A stretch of 9,696 nucleotides of DNA from JASFUX01 sp050050115 (GCA_050050115.1 JASFUX010000128.1:1-9696); one strand, 5' to 3'. Positions 1-6,019 are shown, counted from the stretch's first letter. Notes: a model not told the origin generated them from the sequence alone. Numbers and translations are program-made.

Positions 1-143
1 TCATCATTTCGGGCGTCGACAAGCAGAAGGTCGGCCAGACCGCGGCGGAGATCCGCAAGTTCCGGCCGCCAGAACCCTACAAGGGCAAGGGCATCCGCTA
101 CGCTGGCGAATACGTCCGGCGCAAAGAAGGTAAGAAGAAATGA
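1..143 (+). CDS. rplF: 50S ribosomal protein L6, C-terminal part (5' end outside window)
   Basis: The frame open from position 3 to a TGA at 141-143 gives 46 residues: I-I-S-G-V-D-K-Q-K-V-G-Q, then A-E-I-R-K-F-R-P-P-E-P-Y, then KGKGIRYAGEYVRRKEGKKK. The G-Q-x-A-A-E-I-R / P-P-E-P-Y-K-G-K-G-I-R-Y pattern is the hallmark of the second domain of L6, which binds 23S rRNA near the sarcin-ricin loop and factor-binding site. The stop overlaps the rplR start in an ATGA, so the two are probably translationally coupled. The position directly before rplR is the standard spc-operon order. The N-terminal domain lies outside the window. Confidence 0.96.
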   Translation, partial: IISGVDKQKVGQTAAEIRKFRPPEPYKGKGIRYAGEYVRRKEGKKK

Positions 144-508
144 CCGCCAAGACCGCAAAGGCCGCCCGCCAGAAGCGCGCTCAAAGCGTGCGCCGCAGGC
201 TCAAGGCGCATGCGGGCGCGCGGCCGCGCCTGTCGGTGTTCCGCTCGGGCAAGAACATCTATGCTCAGGTCATCGACGATGCGAAGGGCGTCACCGTCGC
301 CGCGGCGTCGTCGTTGGACGCCGAGGCGAAGTCGGATGCGAAGTCCGGCGCGAACGCCGCTGCGGCGGCGGTGGTCGGCAAGCTCGTCGCCGCACGTGCA
401 GTCAGCCAAGGCGTGACCGACGTGGTGTTCGACCGCGGCGGTTATCTTTTCCATGGCCGCGTCAAGGCGCTGGCCGAAGCCGCCCGCGAGGGCGGCCTTA
501 AGTTCTAA
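140..508 (+). CDS. rplR: 50S ribosomal protein L18
   Basis: This 122-residue protein matches L18, which binds 5S rRNA and anchors it with L5 to the central protuberance of the large subunit. A basic N-terminal tail rich in K and R is followed by the family core R-P-R-L-S-V-F-R-S-x-K-N-I-Y-A-Q-V-I-D-D at about residues 28-47. The C-terminal signature F-D-R-G-G-Y-x-F-H-G-R-V-K-A-L-A-E-A-A-R-E-G-G-L-x-F closes the protein. Length is typical for the family. The ATG overlaps the rplF stop (ATGA, 140-143), and an AAGG at 127-130 inside rplF can serve as ribosome binding site. The middle is Ala-rich but intact. Confidence 0.98.
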   Translation: MTAKTAKAARQKRAQSVRRRLKAHAGARPRLSVFRSGKNIYAQVIDDAKGVTVAAASSLDAEAKSDAKSGANAAAAAVVGKLVAARAVSQGVTDVVFDRGGYLFHGRVKALAEAAREGGLKF

Positions 509-525
509 CGTAAGGAGCGGGCGGA

Positions 526-1098
526 ATGGCTCGACGCGACAGAGAGCGAGATCGGGACGACCGCGACACCGAGTTCGTGGACAAGCTGGTCCACATCAAC
601 CGGGTGGCCAAGGTGGTCAAGGGCGGCAAGAACTTCGGCTTCGCCGCCCTCGTGGTCGTGGGCGATCAGAAGGGCCGGGTCGGCTTCGGTCACGGCAAGG
701 CCCGCGAGGTGCCCGAGGCGATCCGCAAGGCCACCGACGAGGCCAAGAAGACGATGATCCGCGTGCCGCTGCGCGAGGGTCGGACGCTGCACCATGACGG
801 TCGCGGCCATCACGGCGCGGGCAAAGTGATCCTGCGCGCCGCGCCTCCGGGCACCGGCGTCATCGCCGGCTCGGCCGTGCGCGCCGTGCTCGAAACGCTG
901 GGGATCCAGGACGTCGTCGCCAAGTCGCTCGGCTCGTCGAACCCTTACAACATGGTGCGCGCGACGATGGATGCGCTGAAGAACCAGCGCAATCCGCGGC
1001 ACATGGCGGCCAAGCGCGGCCTCAAGGTCTCAGACCTCGTCGGCCGCCGTCAGGACGGCGCGAGCGCGCCGGATGTGGTTGACGCGGAGGCGGGCTGA
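526..1098 (+). CDS. rpsE: 30S ribosomal protein S5
   Basis: This 190-residue protein is S5, a small-subunit protein at the mRNA entry tunnel that contributes to decoding fidelity. After a charged Arg/Asp-rich N-terminal extension common in alphaproteobacteria comes the double-stranded-RNA-binding-type domain with V-D-K-L-V-H-I-N-R-V-A-K-V-V-K-G-G and the loop where spectinomycin-resistance changes occur in E. coli. The second domain carries V-P-L-R-E-G-R-T-L-H-H-D, G-A-G-K-V-I-L-R-A-A and A-K-S-L-G-S-S-N-P-Y-N-M-V-R-A-T. The acidic C-terminal tail (from about residue 172) is less conserved. A strong AAGGAG at 512-517 sets the ATG at 526. The stop shares its last base with the rpmD start (TGATG). 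Confidence 0.98.
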   Translation: MARRDRERDRDDRDTEFVDKLVHINRVAKVVKGGKNFGFAALVVVGDQKGRVGFGHGKAREVPEAIRKATDEAKKTMIRVPLREGRTLHHDGRGHHGAGKVILRAAPPGTGVIAGSAVRAVLETLGIQDVVAKSLGSSNPYNMVRATMDALKNQRNPRHMAAKRGLKVSDLVGRRQDGASAPDVVDAEAG

Positions 1099-1283
1099 TG
1101 GCGAAGAAGACGGTCACTGTGCGTCAGACGGCCAGCCCGATCCGGCGGCCGAAAGATCAGCGTGCGACGCTCAAGGGGCTTGGTCTCGGCCGCATCGGCC
1201 GGGAGCGCACGCTCGAGGACACCCCCGCGGTGCGCGGGATGATCGCCAAGGTGGCGCATATGGTGGAGGTGGTCGACGCGTAG
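1098..1283 (+). CDS. rpmD: 50S ribosomal protein L30
   Basis: This 61-residue protein has the normal bacterial L30 size. The recognisable pattern is T-V-x-Q-T-x-S-P-I-R-R-P-K-D-Q-R-A-T-L-K-G-L-G-L-G-R-I-G-R, followed by a region ending T-P-A-V-R-G-M-I-A-K-V-A-H-M-V-x-V-V. L30 is a small surface protein of the large subunit that binds 23S rRNA. The start overlaps the rpsE stop by one base and is preceded by a full GGAGG at 1086-1090, 7 bases upstream, so it can be initiated independently as well as by coupling. A 99-base gap to rplO follows, long for this operon. Confidence 0.97.
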   Translation: MAKKTVTVRQTASPIRRPKDQRATLKGLGLGRIGRERTLEDTPAVRGMIAKVAHMVEVVDA

Positions 1284-1382
1284 GCCCTCCCGCGGGGCGG
1301 CGCGCGACGAACAGGCGAATACTGCCTCGGGCGGCCTGAGCTGGCGGCCCGACGCGAGGCAAAGCCGAGTCTGGAGAACGAC
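1284..1382 (+). other. rpmD-rplO intercistronic spacer with foldable inverted repeats
   Basis: This 99-base spacer contains no convincing ORF. It holds an inverted repeat GCCTCG (1324-1329) / CGAGGC (1355-1360), with possible inner GGGC (1329-1332) / GCCC (1347-1350) pairing that competes for one base. Downstream, GGAG at 1373-1376 is the likely rplO ribosome binding site. No T-tract follows, so this is not a standard terminator. It could be a processing or translational-control element, or simply GC-rich spacer. Confidence 0.35.
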
Positions 1383-1883
1383 ATGAAGCTCAACGAACTC
1401 GCCGACAATCCGGGCGCGCTCAAGAAACGGATGCGCGTGGGCCGCGGTATCGGCTCGGGCAAGGGCAAGACCGGCGGCCGCGGCGTCAAGGGCCAGAAGT
1501 CCCGCAGCGGCGTCTCGGTCAATGGTTTCGAGGGCGGGCAGATGCCGCTCTACCAGCGCCTGCCCAAGCGCGGTTTCAAAAAGCCCAATCGCGCCGAATA
1601 CGCCGAGCTCAATCTGTCGCGCCTGCAGGCGGCGATCGACGCGAAGAAGCTCGACGCCAAGGCGGCGATCGACGAGGACGCGCTCGTTGCCGCGGGCGTC
1701 GTGCGCCGTAAGCGCGACGGGGTGCGCCTCCTTGCGAAAGGCGAGCTTAAGACCAAAGTAAGCCTAACGGTCACCGGCGCATCCAAGGCGGCGGTCGCGG
1801 CCGTCGAGAAGGCCGGCGGCGCGATCACCCTGACGGCTCCGGCGGCTCCGGCCGCGGTGCCCGAGCAGGCGAGCGCCGAGTAG
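1383..1883 (+). CDS. rplO: 50S ribosomal protein L15
   Basis: This 166-residue protein is L15, a late-assembling large-subunit protein with a long basic N-terminal tail that threads into 23S rRNA. The start M-K-L-N-E-L-x-D-N-P-G-A is the usual alphaproteobacterial L15 N-terminus. The Gly/Lys/Arg tail follows (R-V-G-R-G-I-G-S-G-K-G-K-T-G-G-R-G, then K-G-Q-K-S-R-S-G), then F-E-G-G-Q-M-P-L-Y-x-R-L-P-K-R-G-F. The globular C-terminal domain contains L-K-x-K-V-S-L-x-V-T-G-A-S-K-A-A. The last 15 or so residues form an Ala/Pro-rich tail with no clear function. ATG 1383 is preceded by GGAG at 1373-1376. Confidence 0.98.
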   Translation: MKLNELADNPGALKKRMRVGRGIGSGKGKTGGRGVKGQKSRSGVSVNGFEGGQMPLYQRLPKRGFKKPNRAEYAELNLSRLQAAIDAKKLDAKAAIDEDALVAAGVVRRKRDGVRLLAKGELKTKVSLTVTGASKAAVAAVEKAGGAITLTAPAAPAAVPEQASAE

Positions 1884-1946
1884 CACAACGCGCAAGCGGG
1901 CGCGGGGGCGTTTTCTTTCCTCGCGCGAGGATCTTTCGGAGAGCCC
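1884..1946 (+). other. rplO-secY spacer: GC-rich repeat, T-rich run and 12-base palindrome
   Basis: The 63-base gap contains a short inverted repeat CGCGC (1889-1893) / GCGCG (1900-1904), then a T-rich run TTTTCTTT at 1911-1918, then a perfect 12-base palindrome CCTCGCGCGAGG at 1919-1930. The secY ribosome binding site GGAGAG (1938-1943) follows. The GC-rich stretch before a T-run resembles a weak attenuator, but the stem is short and the Ts are not immediately adjacent, so termination here is doubtful. Neither element has a family match that I recognise. Confidence 0.3.
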
Positions 1947-3299
1947 ATGGCGTCGGCAGCTGAACAACTCGCGCGCAACTTCGACATGCGCACGATCACC
2001 AAGGCGACCGAGCTGCACAAGCGGCTGTGGTTCACCCTGGGCGCGCTCGTCGTCTATCGCCTCGGCACCTTCGTGCCCGTGCCCGGCGTGCGCCGCGACG
2101 TGTTCGAGCAGGCCTTCCAGAGCCAGGCCGGCGGCGTGCTCGGCATGGTCAACACCTTCGCCGGCGGCGCGGTCGAGCGCATGGCGATCTTCGCCTTGAA
2201 CGTGATGCCCTACATCACGGCGTCGATCATCATGCAGATCCTCTCGACGACGATCCCCCGGCTCGAGGCGCTCAAGAAAGAAGGCGAGGCGGGCCGCAAG
2301 CAGATCAATCAGTACACGCGCTACCTGACGGTGCTGCTCGCCACGGTGCAGGCGTTCGGCATCACCCAGGGCCTGATGGCGACGACCAGCACCGCCGACG
2401 GCATCACGCAGAGCGCGGTGATCAACCCCGGCTTCTCGTTTATCTTCACCGCCGTCGTCACGCTGGTCGGGGGCACGATGTTCCTGATGTGGCTCGGCGA
2501 ACAGGTGACGGCGCGCGGGGTCGGCAACGGCATCTCGCTGATCATCTTCGCCGGCATCGTCGCCGAGCTGCCGCGCGGCGTCGTTCAGGCGCTGTCGGTG
2601 TCCCAGGAGCAGGCGAACGCCATGCTGCCGATCGGCATCGGCCTGCTCGCCGCTGCGGTCATTCTGGCCGTCGTTTTCATGGAGCGGTCCCAGCGGCGGC
2701 TGCTCGTGCAGTATCCCAAGCGACAGGTCGGCAACCGGATGTTCGGCGGCCAGCAGTCGTTCCTGCCGCTGAAGATCAACACTGCCGGGGTCATTCCGCC
2801 GATCTTCGCCTCGACGCTGTTGCTGATGCCAGCGACGCTGGCGAGCTTCCAGCAGCAATCGGGTCCCGATTGGGTGCGGGTGATCCAGGCGCAGCTCGGT
2901 CCGGGCCAGCCGGTGTTCATGGCGCTCTACGCAGCGCTGATCATCGGCTTTTGCTTCTTCTACACGTCGATCGTCTTCAACCCCGAGGACACGGCGGACA
3001 ACCTTAGAAAGCACGGCGGCTTCCTGCCCGGCATCCGGCCGGGGCGGAACACGGCGTCCTATCTCGACTATGTTCTCACGCGCCTGACGGTGATCGGATC
3101 GGTGTATCTGACCATCGTCTGTCTGTTGCCGGAGTTCCTGGTCGGGCAGGCCAACATCCCGTTCCGCATCGGCGGCACGTCGCTGCTGATCGTCGTCTCG
3201 GTGACGATGGACACCGTCAGCCAGATTCAGTCGCATTTGCTCGCTCACCAGTATGAAGGTCTGATCAAGAAGACCAAGCTGAGGGGGCGGCGGCGATGA
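1947..3299 (+). CDS. secY: Preprotein translocase subunit SecY
   Basis: This 450-residue inner-membrane protein is the channel core of SecYEG, which moves unfolded proteins across or into the membrane with SecA or the ribosome. Ten hydrophobic segments are visible. TM1 is about 26-46. The plug/TM2 region at about 62-99 contains G-G-V-L-G-M-V-N-T-F-A-G-G-A and A-L-N-V-M-P-Y-I-T-A-S-I-I-M-Q-I-L. TM5 follows R-G-V-G-N-G-I-S-L-I-I-F at about 190-201. The cytosolic C4 loop has Y-P-K-R-Q-V-G-N-R-M-F-G-G at 256-268. The C5 loop has G-F-L-P-G-I-R-P-G at 358-366, the SecA/ribosome contact region, and TM10 begins at G-G-T-S-L-L-I-V-V. The basic tail ends K-L-R-G-R-R-R. Length matches the family. ATG 1947 has GGAGAG just upstream, and the stop overlaps the adk start (ATGA). 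Confidence 0.98.
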   Translation: MASAAEQLARNFDMRTITKATELHKRLWFTLGALVVYRLGTFVPVPGVRRDVFEQAFQSQAGGVLGMVNTFAGGAVERMAIFALNVMPYITASIIMQILSTTIPRLEALKKEGEAGRKQINQYTRYLTVLLATVQAFGITQGLMATTSTADGITQSAVINPGFSFIFTAVVTLVGGTMFLMWLGEQVTARGVGNGISLIIFAGIVAELPRGVVQALSVSQEQANAMLPIGIGLLAAAVILAVVFMERSQRRLLVQYPKRQVGNRMFGGQQSFLPLKINTAGVIPPIFASTLLLMPATLASFQQQSGPDWVRVIQAQLGPGQPVFMALYAALIIGFCFFYTSIVFNPEDTADNLRKHGGFLPGIRPGRNTASYLDYVLTRLTVIGSVYLTIVCLLPEFLVGQANIPFRIGGTSLLIVVSVTMDTVSQIQSHLLAHQYEGLIKKTKLRGRRR

Positions 3300-3868
3300 A
3301 TCTCATTTTGTTCGGCCCGCCGGCGGCGGGGAAAGGCACTCAAGCCAAGCGCCTCGTCGAGACCCGCGGCTATATCCAGCTGTCGACCGGGGACATGCTG
3401 CGCGCCGCCCGCGCTTCGGGCAGCGAGCTCGGCCAGCGCGTCGCGGCGATCATGGACGGCGGCTCCCTCGTCTCCGACGAGATCGTGATCGAGCTGATCG
3501 CCGAGCAGCTCGACGCCCATCAGGGCGCGCCGGGCTTCATCTTCGACGGTTTTCCGAGGACGCTCGCCCAGGCCGAAGCGCTCGACAAGCTGCTCGCGGA
3601 CCGCGGCGCGAAGATCGACCTCGTGGTGCGCCTTGTGGTCGACGACGCCGCCCTGATCGCGCGGATCGAAAAGCGCGCCGCAGAGGAGGGCCGGGCGGAC
3701 GACACGGTCGAGGCCCTAAAGACCCGGCTTGAGGCCTACAACACCCAGACAGCGCCGCTTTTGCCCTACTACCGCGACAAAGGCGTGCTGAAGGAAATCG
3801 ACGGCATGGGCTCGATCGAGGAGGTCGCCCAGGGGGTCGATCAGACGATCGACGGGGAAGGTTCTTAG
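3296..3868 (+). CDS. adk: Adenylate kinase, short-LID form
   Basis: This 190-residue cytosolic enzyme catalyses ATP + AMP = 2 ADP and balances adenylate energy charge. The P-loop G-P-P-A-A-G-K-G-T is at residues 7-15 (Lys13). The AMP-binding segment with L-S-T-G-D-M-L-R is at 29-36, and the F-D-G-F-P-R-T motif at 83-89 includes Arg88. The lid is the short type (E-K-R-A-A-E-E-G-R-A-D-D, 125-136) with no zinc-type Cys cluster, as is usual in alphaproteobacteria; many other bacteria have a longer form of about 215 residues. The gene overlaps secY by 4 bases and has GAGGGGG at 3281-3287 as likely binding site. It appears to be the last gene of the spc unit before the rpsM promoter. Confidence 0.97.
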   Translation: MNLILFGPPAAGKGTQAKRLVETRGYIQLSTGDMLRAARASGSELGQRVAAIMDGGSLVSDEIVIELIAEQLDAHQGAPGFIFDGFPRTLAQAEALDKLLADRGAKIDLVVRLVVDDAALIARIEKRAAEEGRADDTVEALKTRLEAYNTQTAPLLPYYRDKGVLKEIDGMGSIEEVAQGVDQTIDGEGS

Positions 3869-3877
3869 TTGGAGCGC

Positions 3878-3906
3878 TTGACGAAAGGGGGCTCTGGGTT
3901 TAGCTA
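3878..3906 (+). promoter_or_regulatory. Sigma-70-type promoter of the alpha operon (rpsM-rpsK-rpoA-rplQ)
   Basis: A -35 box TTGACG at 3878-3883 and a -10 box TAGCTA at 3901-3906 are separated by exactly 17 bases. Transcription would start near 3913. The discriminator after the -10 box is a C-run (3907-3912). GC-rich discriminators are known to make ribosomal promoters sensitive to ppGpp/DksA in other proteobacteria, so stringent control is a reasonable inference. The promoter lies 10 bases after the adk stop and gives the alpha operon its own transcription in addition to read-through from the spc operon. A partly overlapping inverted repeat (AAGGGGG 3885-3891 / CCCCCTT 3908-3914) flanks the -10 box. 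Confidence 0.72.
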
Positions 3907-3912
3907 CCCCCC

Positions 3913-4097
3913 TTCGCGCGCGTGCGTTTACAGGTCGTTCAGCAACTTCGCTTCGCCGGGCCGAGCTTGATCGCAAGCTTGGCGCGGGTTTTCGGCGGTT
4001 TGAGACGCTTCTACATGGCGTCCAAAAGTGCTTGTGGAGATGCTTGTCGAGCGCACGTTGGTCGGACCATCGTCCGGTCAGTGACAGGAGAGACGTT
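3913..4097 (+). other. Long rpsM leader with hairpins and a short direct repeat
   Basis: From the inferred transcription start to the rpsM start is about 185 bases without a convincing gene. It contains a 10-bp hairpin (arms 3960-3969 and 3974-3983, loop ATCG, one G-U pair), followed five bases later by four Ts at 3989-3992. It also holds a direct repeat TGCTTGTGGAG (4029-4039) / TGCTTGTCGAG (4041-4051) with a period of 12, and a small hairpin CGGAC (4063-4067) / GTCCG (4072-4076) just before the ribosome binding site at 4086-4091. Alpha operons in gammaproteobacteria are autoregulated by S4 at a leader pseudoknot, but rpsD is not in this operon, so any control here would differ. Function is inferred only from length and foldability. 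Confidence 0.4.
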
Positions 4098-4466
4098 GTG
4101 GCTCGCATCGCCGGGGTGAACATCCCCACGAACAAGCGCATCGAAATCGCGTTGCGCTATATCCATGGCATCGGCCCCGCCCATGCGCGGGAAATCTGCG
4201 AAAAGGTCGGCATCGCCAAAGAGCGCCGGGTCGCGGAGCTGACCGATGCGGAAGTCTTGCAGATTCGCGAGACGATCGACCGGGACTATATGGTCGAGGG
4301 CGACCTTCGCCGAGACACGGCGGTCAATATCAAGCGGCTGATGGACCTTGGGAACTATCGCGGCCTGCGGCACCGTCGCGGCCTTCCCGTCCGCGGCCAG
4401 CGCACCCACACCAACGCGCGCACGCGCAAGGGTCCGGCGAAACCGATCGCGGGCAAGAAGAAGTAA
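4098..4466 (+). CDS. rpsM: 30S ribosomal protein S13
   Basis: This 122-residue protein is S13, which sits in the head of the small subunit and contacts the P-site tRNA and L5 (bridge B1b). The N-terminus A-R-I-A-G-V-N-I-P-T-N-K-R, the segment Y-I-H-G-I-G at about 21-26, and the C-terminal R-G-L-P-V-R-G-Q-R-T-H-T-N-A-R-T-R-K-G-P with a basic tail are diagnostic. The start is GTG at 4098, because family members begin M-A-R-I-A-G and AGGAGA at 4086-4091 sits at the right distance. An in-frame ATG at 4032 would add 22 residues unlike any S13 and has no binding site. First gene of the alpha operon, with its own promoter at 3878-3906. Confidence 0.97.
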   Translation: MARIAGVNIPTNKRIEIALRYIHGIGPAHAREICEKVGIAKERRVAELTDAEVLQIRETIDRDYMVEGDLRRDTAVNIKRLMDLGNYRGLRHRRGLPVRGQRTHTNARTRKGPAKPIAGKKK

Positions 4467-4478
4467 GGCGAAGTCGAC

Positions 4479-4868
4479 ATGGCCAAGGACACCGGGCGCG
4501 TAAAACGCCGTGAACGGAAGAACATCACTGCTGGGGTCGCGCACGTGGCCGCCAGCTTCAATAATACGATGGTGACGATCACCGACGCGCAGGGCAACGC
4601 CATCTCCTGGTCGAGCGCCGGCGCGATGGACTTCAAAGGTTCGCGCAAGTCGACGCCCTACGCCGCTCAGATCGCCGCAGAAGACGCCGGCAAGAAGGCC
4701 GCCGAACACGGCATGAAGACCCTCGAGGTCAACGTGTCGGGTCCGGGATCGGGCCGTGAAAGCGCGATCCGCGCGCTCCAGGCCGTCGGCTTCACCATCA
4801 CCACCATTCGCGACGTCACGCCGATCCCGCACAACGGCTGCCGTCCGCCCAAGCGCCGCCGCGTCTAG
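4479..4868 (+). CDS. rpsK: 30S ribosomal protein S11
   Basis: This 129-residue protein is S11, a platform protein of the small subunit near the Shine-Dalgarno helix and the E site. Conserved blocks are G-V-A-H-V-x-A-S-F-N-N-T-M-V-T-I-T-D at about 19-36, then S-S-A-G-A-M-D-F-K-G-S-R-K-S-T-P-Y-A-A-Q, N-V-S-G-P-G-S-G-R-E-S-A-I-R-A-L, and the invariant C-terminus D-V-T-P-I-P-H-N-G-C-R-P-P-K-R-R-R-V. Length is normal. It starts 12 bases after rpsM; AAGG at 4465-4468 overlaps the rpsM stop and is a modest binding site, which fits translational coupling. Confidence 0.98.
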   Translation: MAKDTGRVKRRERKNITAGVAHVAASFNNTMVTITDAQGNAISWSSAGAMDFKGSRKSTPYAAQIAAEDAGKKAAEHGMKTLEVNVSGPGSGRESAIRALQAVGFTITTIRDVTPIPHNGCRPPKRRRV

Positions 4869-4900
4869 CCGGCCGATCAAAGACGCGCGACGCAAAAAGA

Positions 4901-4926
4901 GGGAAGGCGCGCAGCCACGCCTTCTC
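4901..4926 (+). other. Hairpin in the rpsK-rpoA spacer
   Basis: Arms GGGAAGGCG (4901-4909) and CGCCTTCTC (4918-4926) form a 9-bp stem with one G-U pair and an 8-base loop. The stem ends 19 bases before the rpoA GTG start and leaves the GAGG binding site (4935-4938) outside it. No T-run follows, so it is not a terminator. It could stabilise or position the rpoA mRNA segment, or serve as an RNase cleavage landmark. Function is unproven. Confidence 0.4.
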
Positions 4927-4945
4927 ACGCACACGAGGCAAGCAA

Positions 4946-5962
4946 GTGATTGAGAAAAACTGGCAAGAACTGATCCGTCCTCTCAAGCCCGTCGTCGAGG
5001 AAGGCGCCGATCCCGAGCGCCAGGCGCGCATCACCGCTGAGCCGCTCGAGCGCGGCTTTGGCATGACGCTCGGCAATGCGCTGCGCCGCGTGCTGCTGTC
5101 GTCGCTGCAGGGCACGTCAGTCGTCGCGGTTCAGATCGATGGCGTCGTGCACGAGTTCTCCTCGATCCCCGGCGTGCGCGAAGACGTCACTGCGATCATT
5201 TTGAACATCAAGCAGCTTGCGCTGCGGATGCACGCCGAAGGGCCCAAGCGCATGACGCTGCGCGCGCAAGGCCCGGGCGAGGTCAAGGCCTCGCTGATCG
5301 ATGCGCCGTCGGACATCGAGATCCTCGATCCCGAGCAGGTGATCTGCACCCTCGATACCGACGCCGAGATCCGCATGGAGTTCACCGTGCAGACGGGCAA
5401 GGGTTATGTGCCGGCTGACCGCAACCGGCCTGAGGACGCGCCGATCGGCTTCATCGCCGTGGATGCGCTCTACAGCCCGGTCAAGCGCGTCGCCTACCGG
5501 GTCGAGAACACCCGCGAAGGCCAGGTGCTCGACTACGACAAGCTGATCATGGACATCGAGACCGACGGCTCGGTGAAGCCCGACGACGCGGTGGCCTATG
5601 CGGCGCGGATCCTCCAAGACCAGTTCCAGATCTTCATCAACTTCGAAGAGCCGCGCGAAGAAGCGCTTGCCGAAGAAAAGCCCGACCTCGACTTCAACCC
5701 GGCGCTGCTAAAGAAGGTCGACGAGCTCGAGCTTTCCGTGCGTTCGGCGAACTGCCTGAAGAACGACAACATCGTCTACATCGGCGATCTCATCCAGAAG
5801 TCCGAAGCGGAAATGCTCCGCACACCGAACTTCGGTCGCAAGTCGCTCAATGAGATCAAGGAAGTTCTCGCGCAGATGGGCCTGCACCTCGGCATGGAGG
5901 CGCCCAACTGGCCGCCTGAGAACATCGAAGAGCTGGCCAAGAAGTACGAGCGCGAAGTCTAA
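4946..5962 (+). CDS. rpoA: DNA-directed RNA polymerase subunit alpha
   Basis: This 338-residue protein dimerises through its N-terminal domain to seed RNA polymerase assembly, and its C-terminal domain binds UP elements and activators. The N-terminal domain spans about 1-236, with the dimer/assembly motif E-R-G-F-G-M-T-L-G-N-A-L-R-R-V-L-L-S-S-L at 35-54. An acidic linker runs about 237-250. The C-terminal domain runs about 251-338, with L-S-V-R-S-A-N-C-L at 263-271, where Arg266 appears to match the DNA-contacting Arg265 of E. coli. T-P-N-F-G-R-K-S-L-N-E-I follows at 293-304, and the C-terminus M-E-A-P-N-W-P-P-E-N-I-E-E-L is alphaproteobacterial. The start is GTG at 4946, fixed by I-E-K-N-W-Q-E-L-I-R-P, with GAGG at 4935-4938. 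No truncation or frameshift is seen. Confidence 0.98.
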   Translation: MIEKNWQELIRPLKPVVEEGADPERQARITAEPLERGFGMTLGNALRRVLLSSLQGTSVVAVQIDGVVHEFSSIPGVREDVTAIILNIKQLALRMHAEGPKRMTLRAQGPGEVKASLIDAPSDIEILDPEQVICTLDTDAEIRMEFTVQTGKGYVPADRNRPEDAPIGFIAVDALYSPVKRVAYRVENTREGQVLDYDKLIMDIETDGSVKPDDAVAYAARILQDQFQIFINFEEPREEALAEEKPDLDFNPALLKKVDELELSVRSANCLKNDNIVYIGDLIQKSEAEMLRTPNFGRKSLNEIKEVLAQMGLHLGMEAPNWPPENIEELAKKYEREV

Positions 5963-5964
5963 GA

Positions 5965-5998
5965 CCGCGGGCGAACCGCGGATGCGGCCCTGGGCCGC
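5965..5998 (+). other. Tandem hairpins in the rpoA-rplQ spacer
   Basis: Two back-to-back inverted repeats fill most of the 57-base spacer. CCGCGG (5965-5970) / CCGCGG (5976-5981) has a 5-base loop. GCGGCC (5984-5989) / GGCCGC (5993-5998) has a 3-base loop. They lie just upstream of the rplQ binding site AAGGAG (6007-6012) and are not followed by Ts. They may protect or separate the rpoA and rplQ parts of the transcript. Each repeat is short, and chance folding in GC-rich DNA remains possible. Confidence 0.35.
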
Positions 5999-6019
5999 GA
6001 GAGTCGAAGGAGAAGTCCC

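Noticed and set aside
1764..3248. 494-codon open frame on the minus strand across secY
   Set aside because: Its product is dominated by Arg, His, Asp and Gln with no domain pattern, and it lies wholly antisense to rplO/secY. Long antisense frames are expected in GC-rich genes with biased third positions.
4032..4097. 22-codon N-terminal extension of rpsM from an in-frame ATG
   Set aside because: The extension is unlike any S13 N-terminus, has no binding site, and the GTG at 4098 gives the canonical A-R-I-A-G-V-N start with a good AGGAGA upstream.
3922..4119. 65-codon frame in the rpsM leader starting at GTG, as a possible leader peptide
   Set aside because: No ribosome binding site, no recognisable composition such as a run of one amino acid, and it runs into rpsM in another frame. 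The region is better explained as untranslated leader.
4011..4934. 307-codon minus-strand frame across rpsM-rpsK
   Set aside because: Antisense to two certain ribosomal protein genes; Arg/Asp/Ala-rich with no family pattern.
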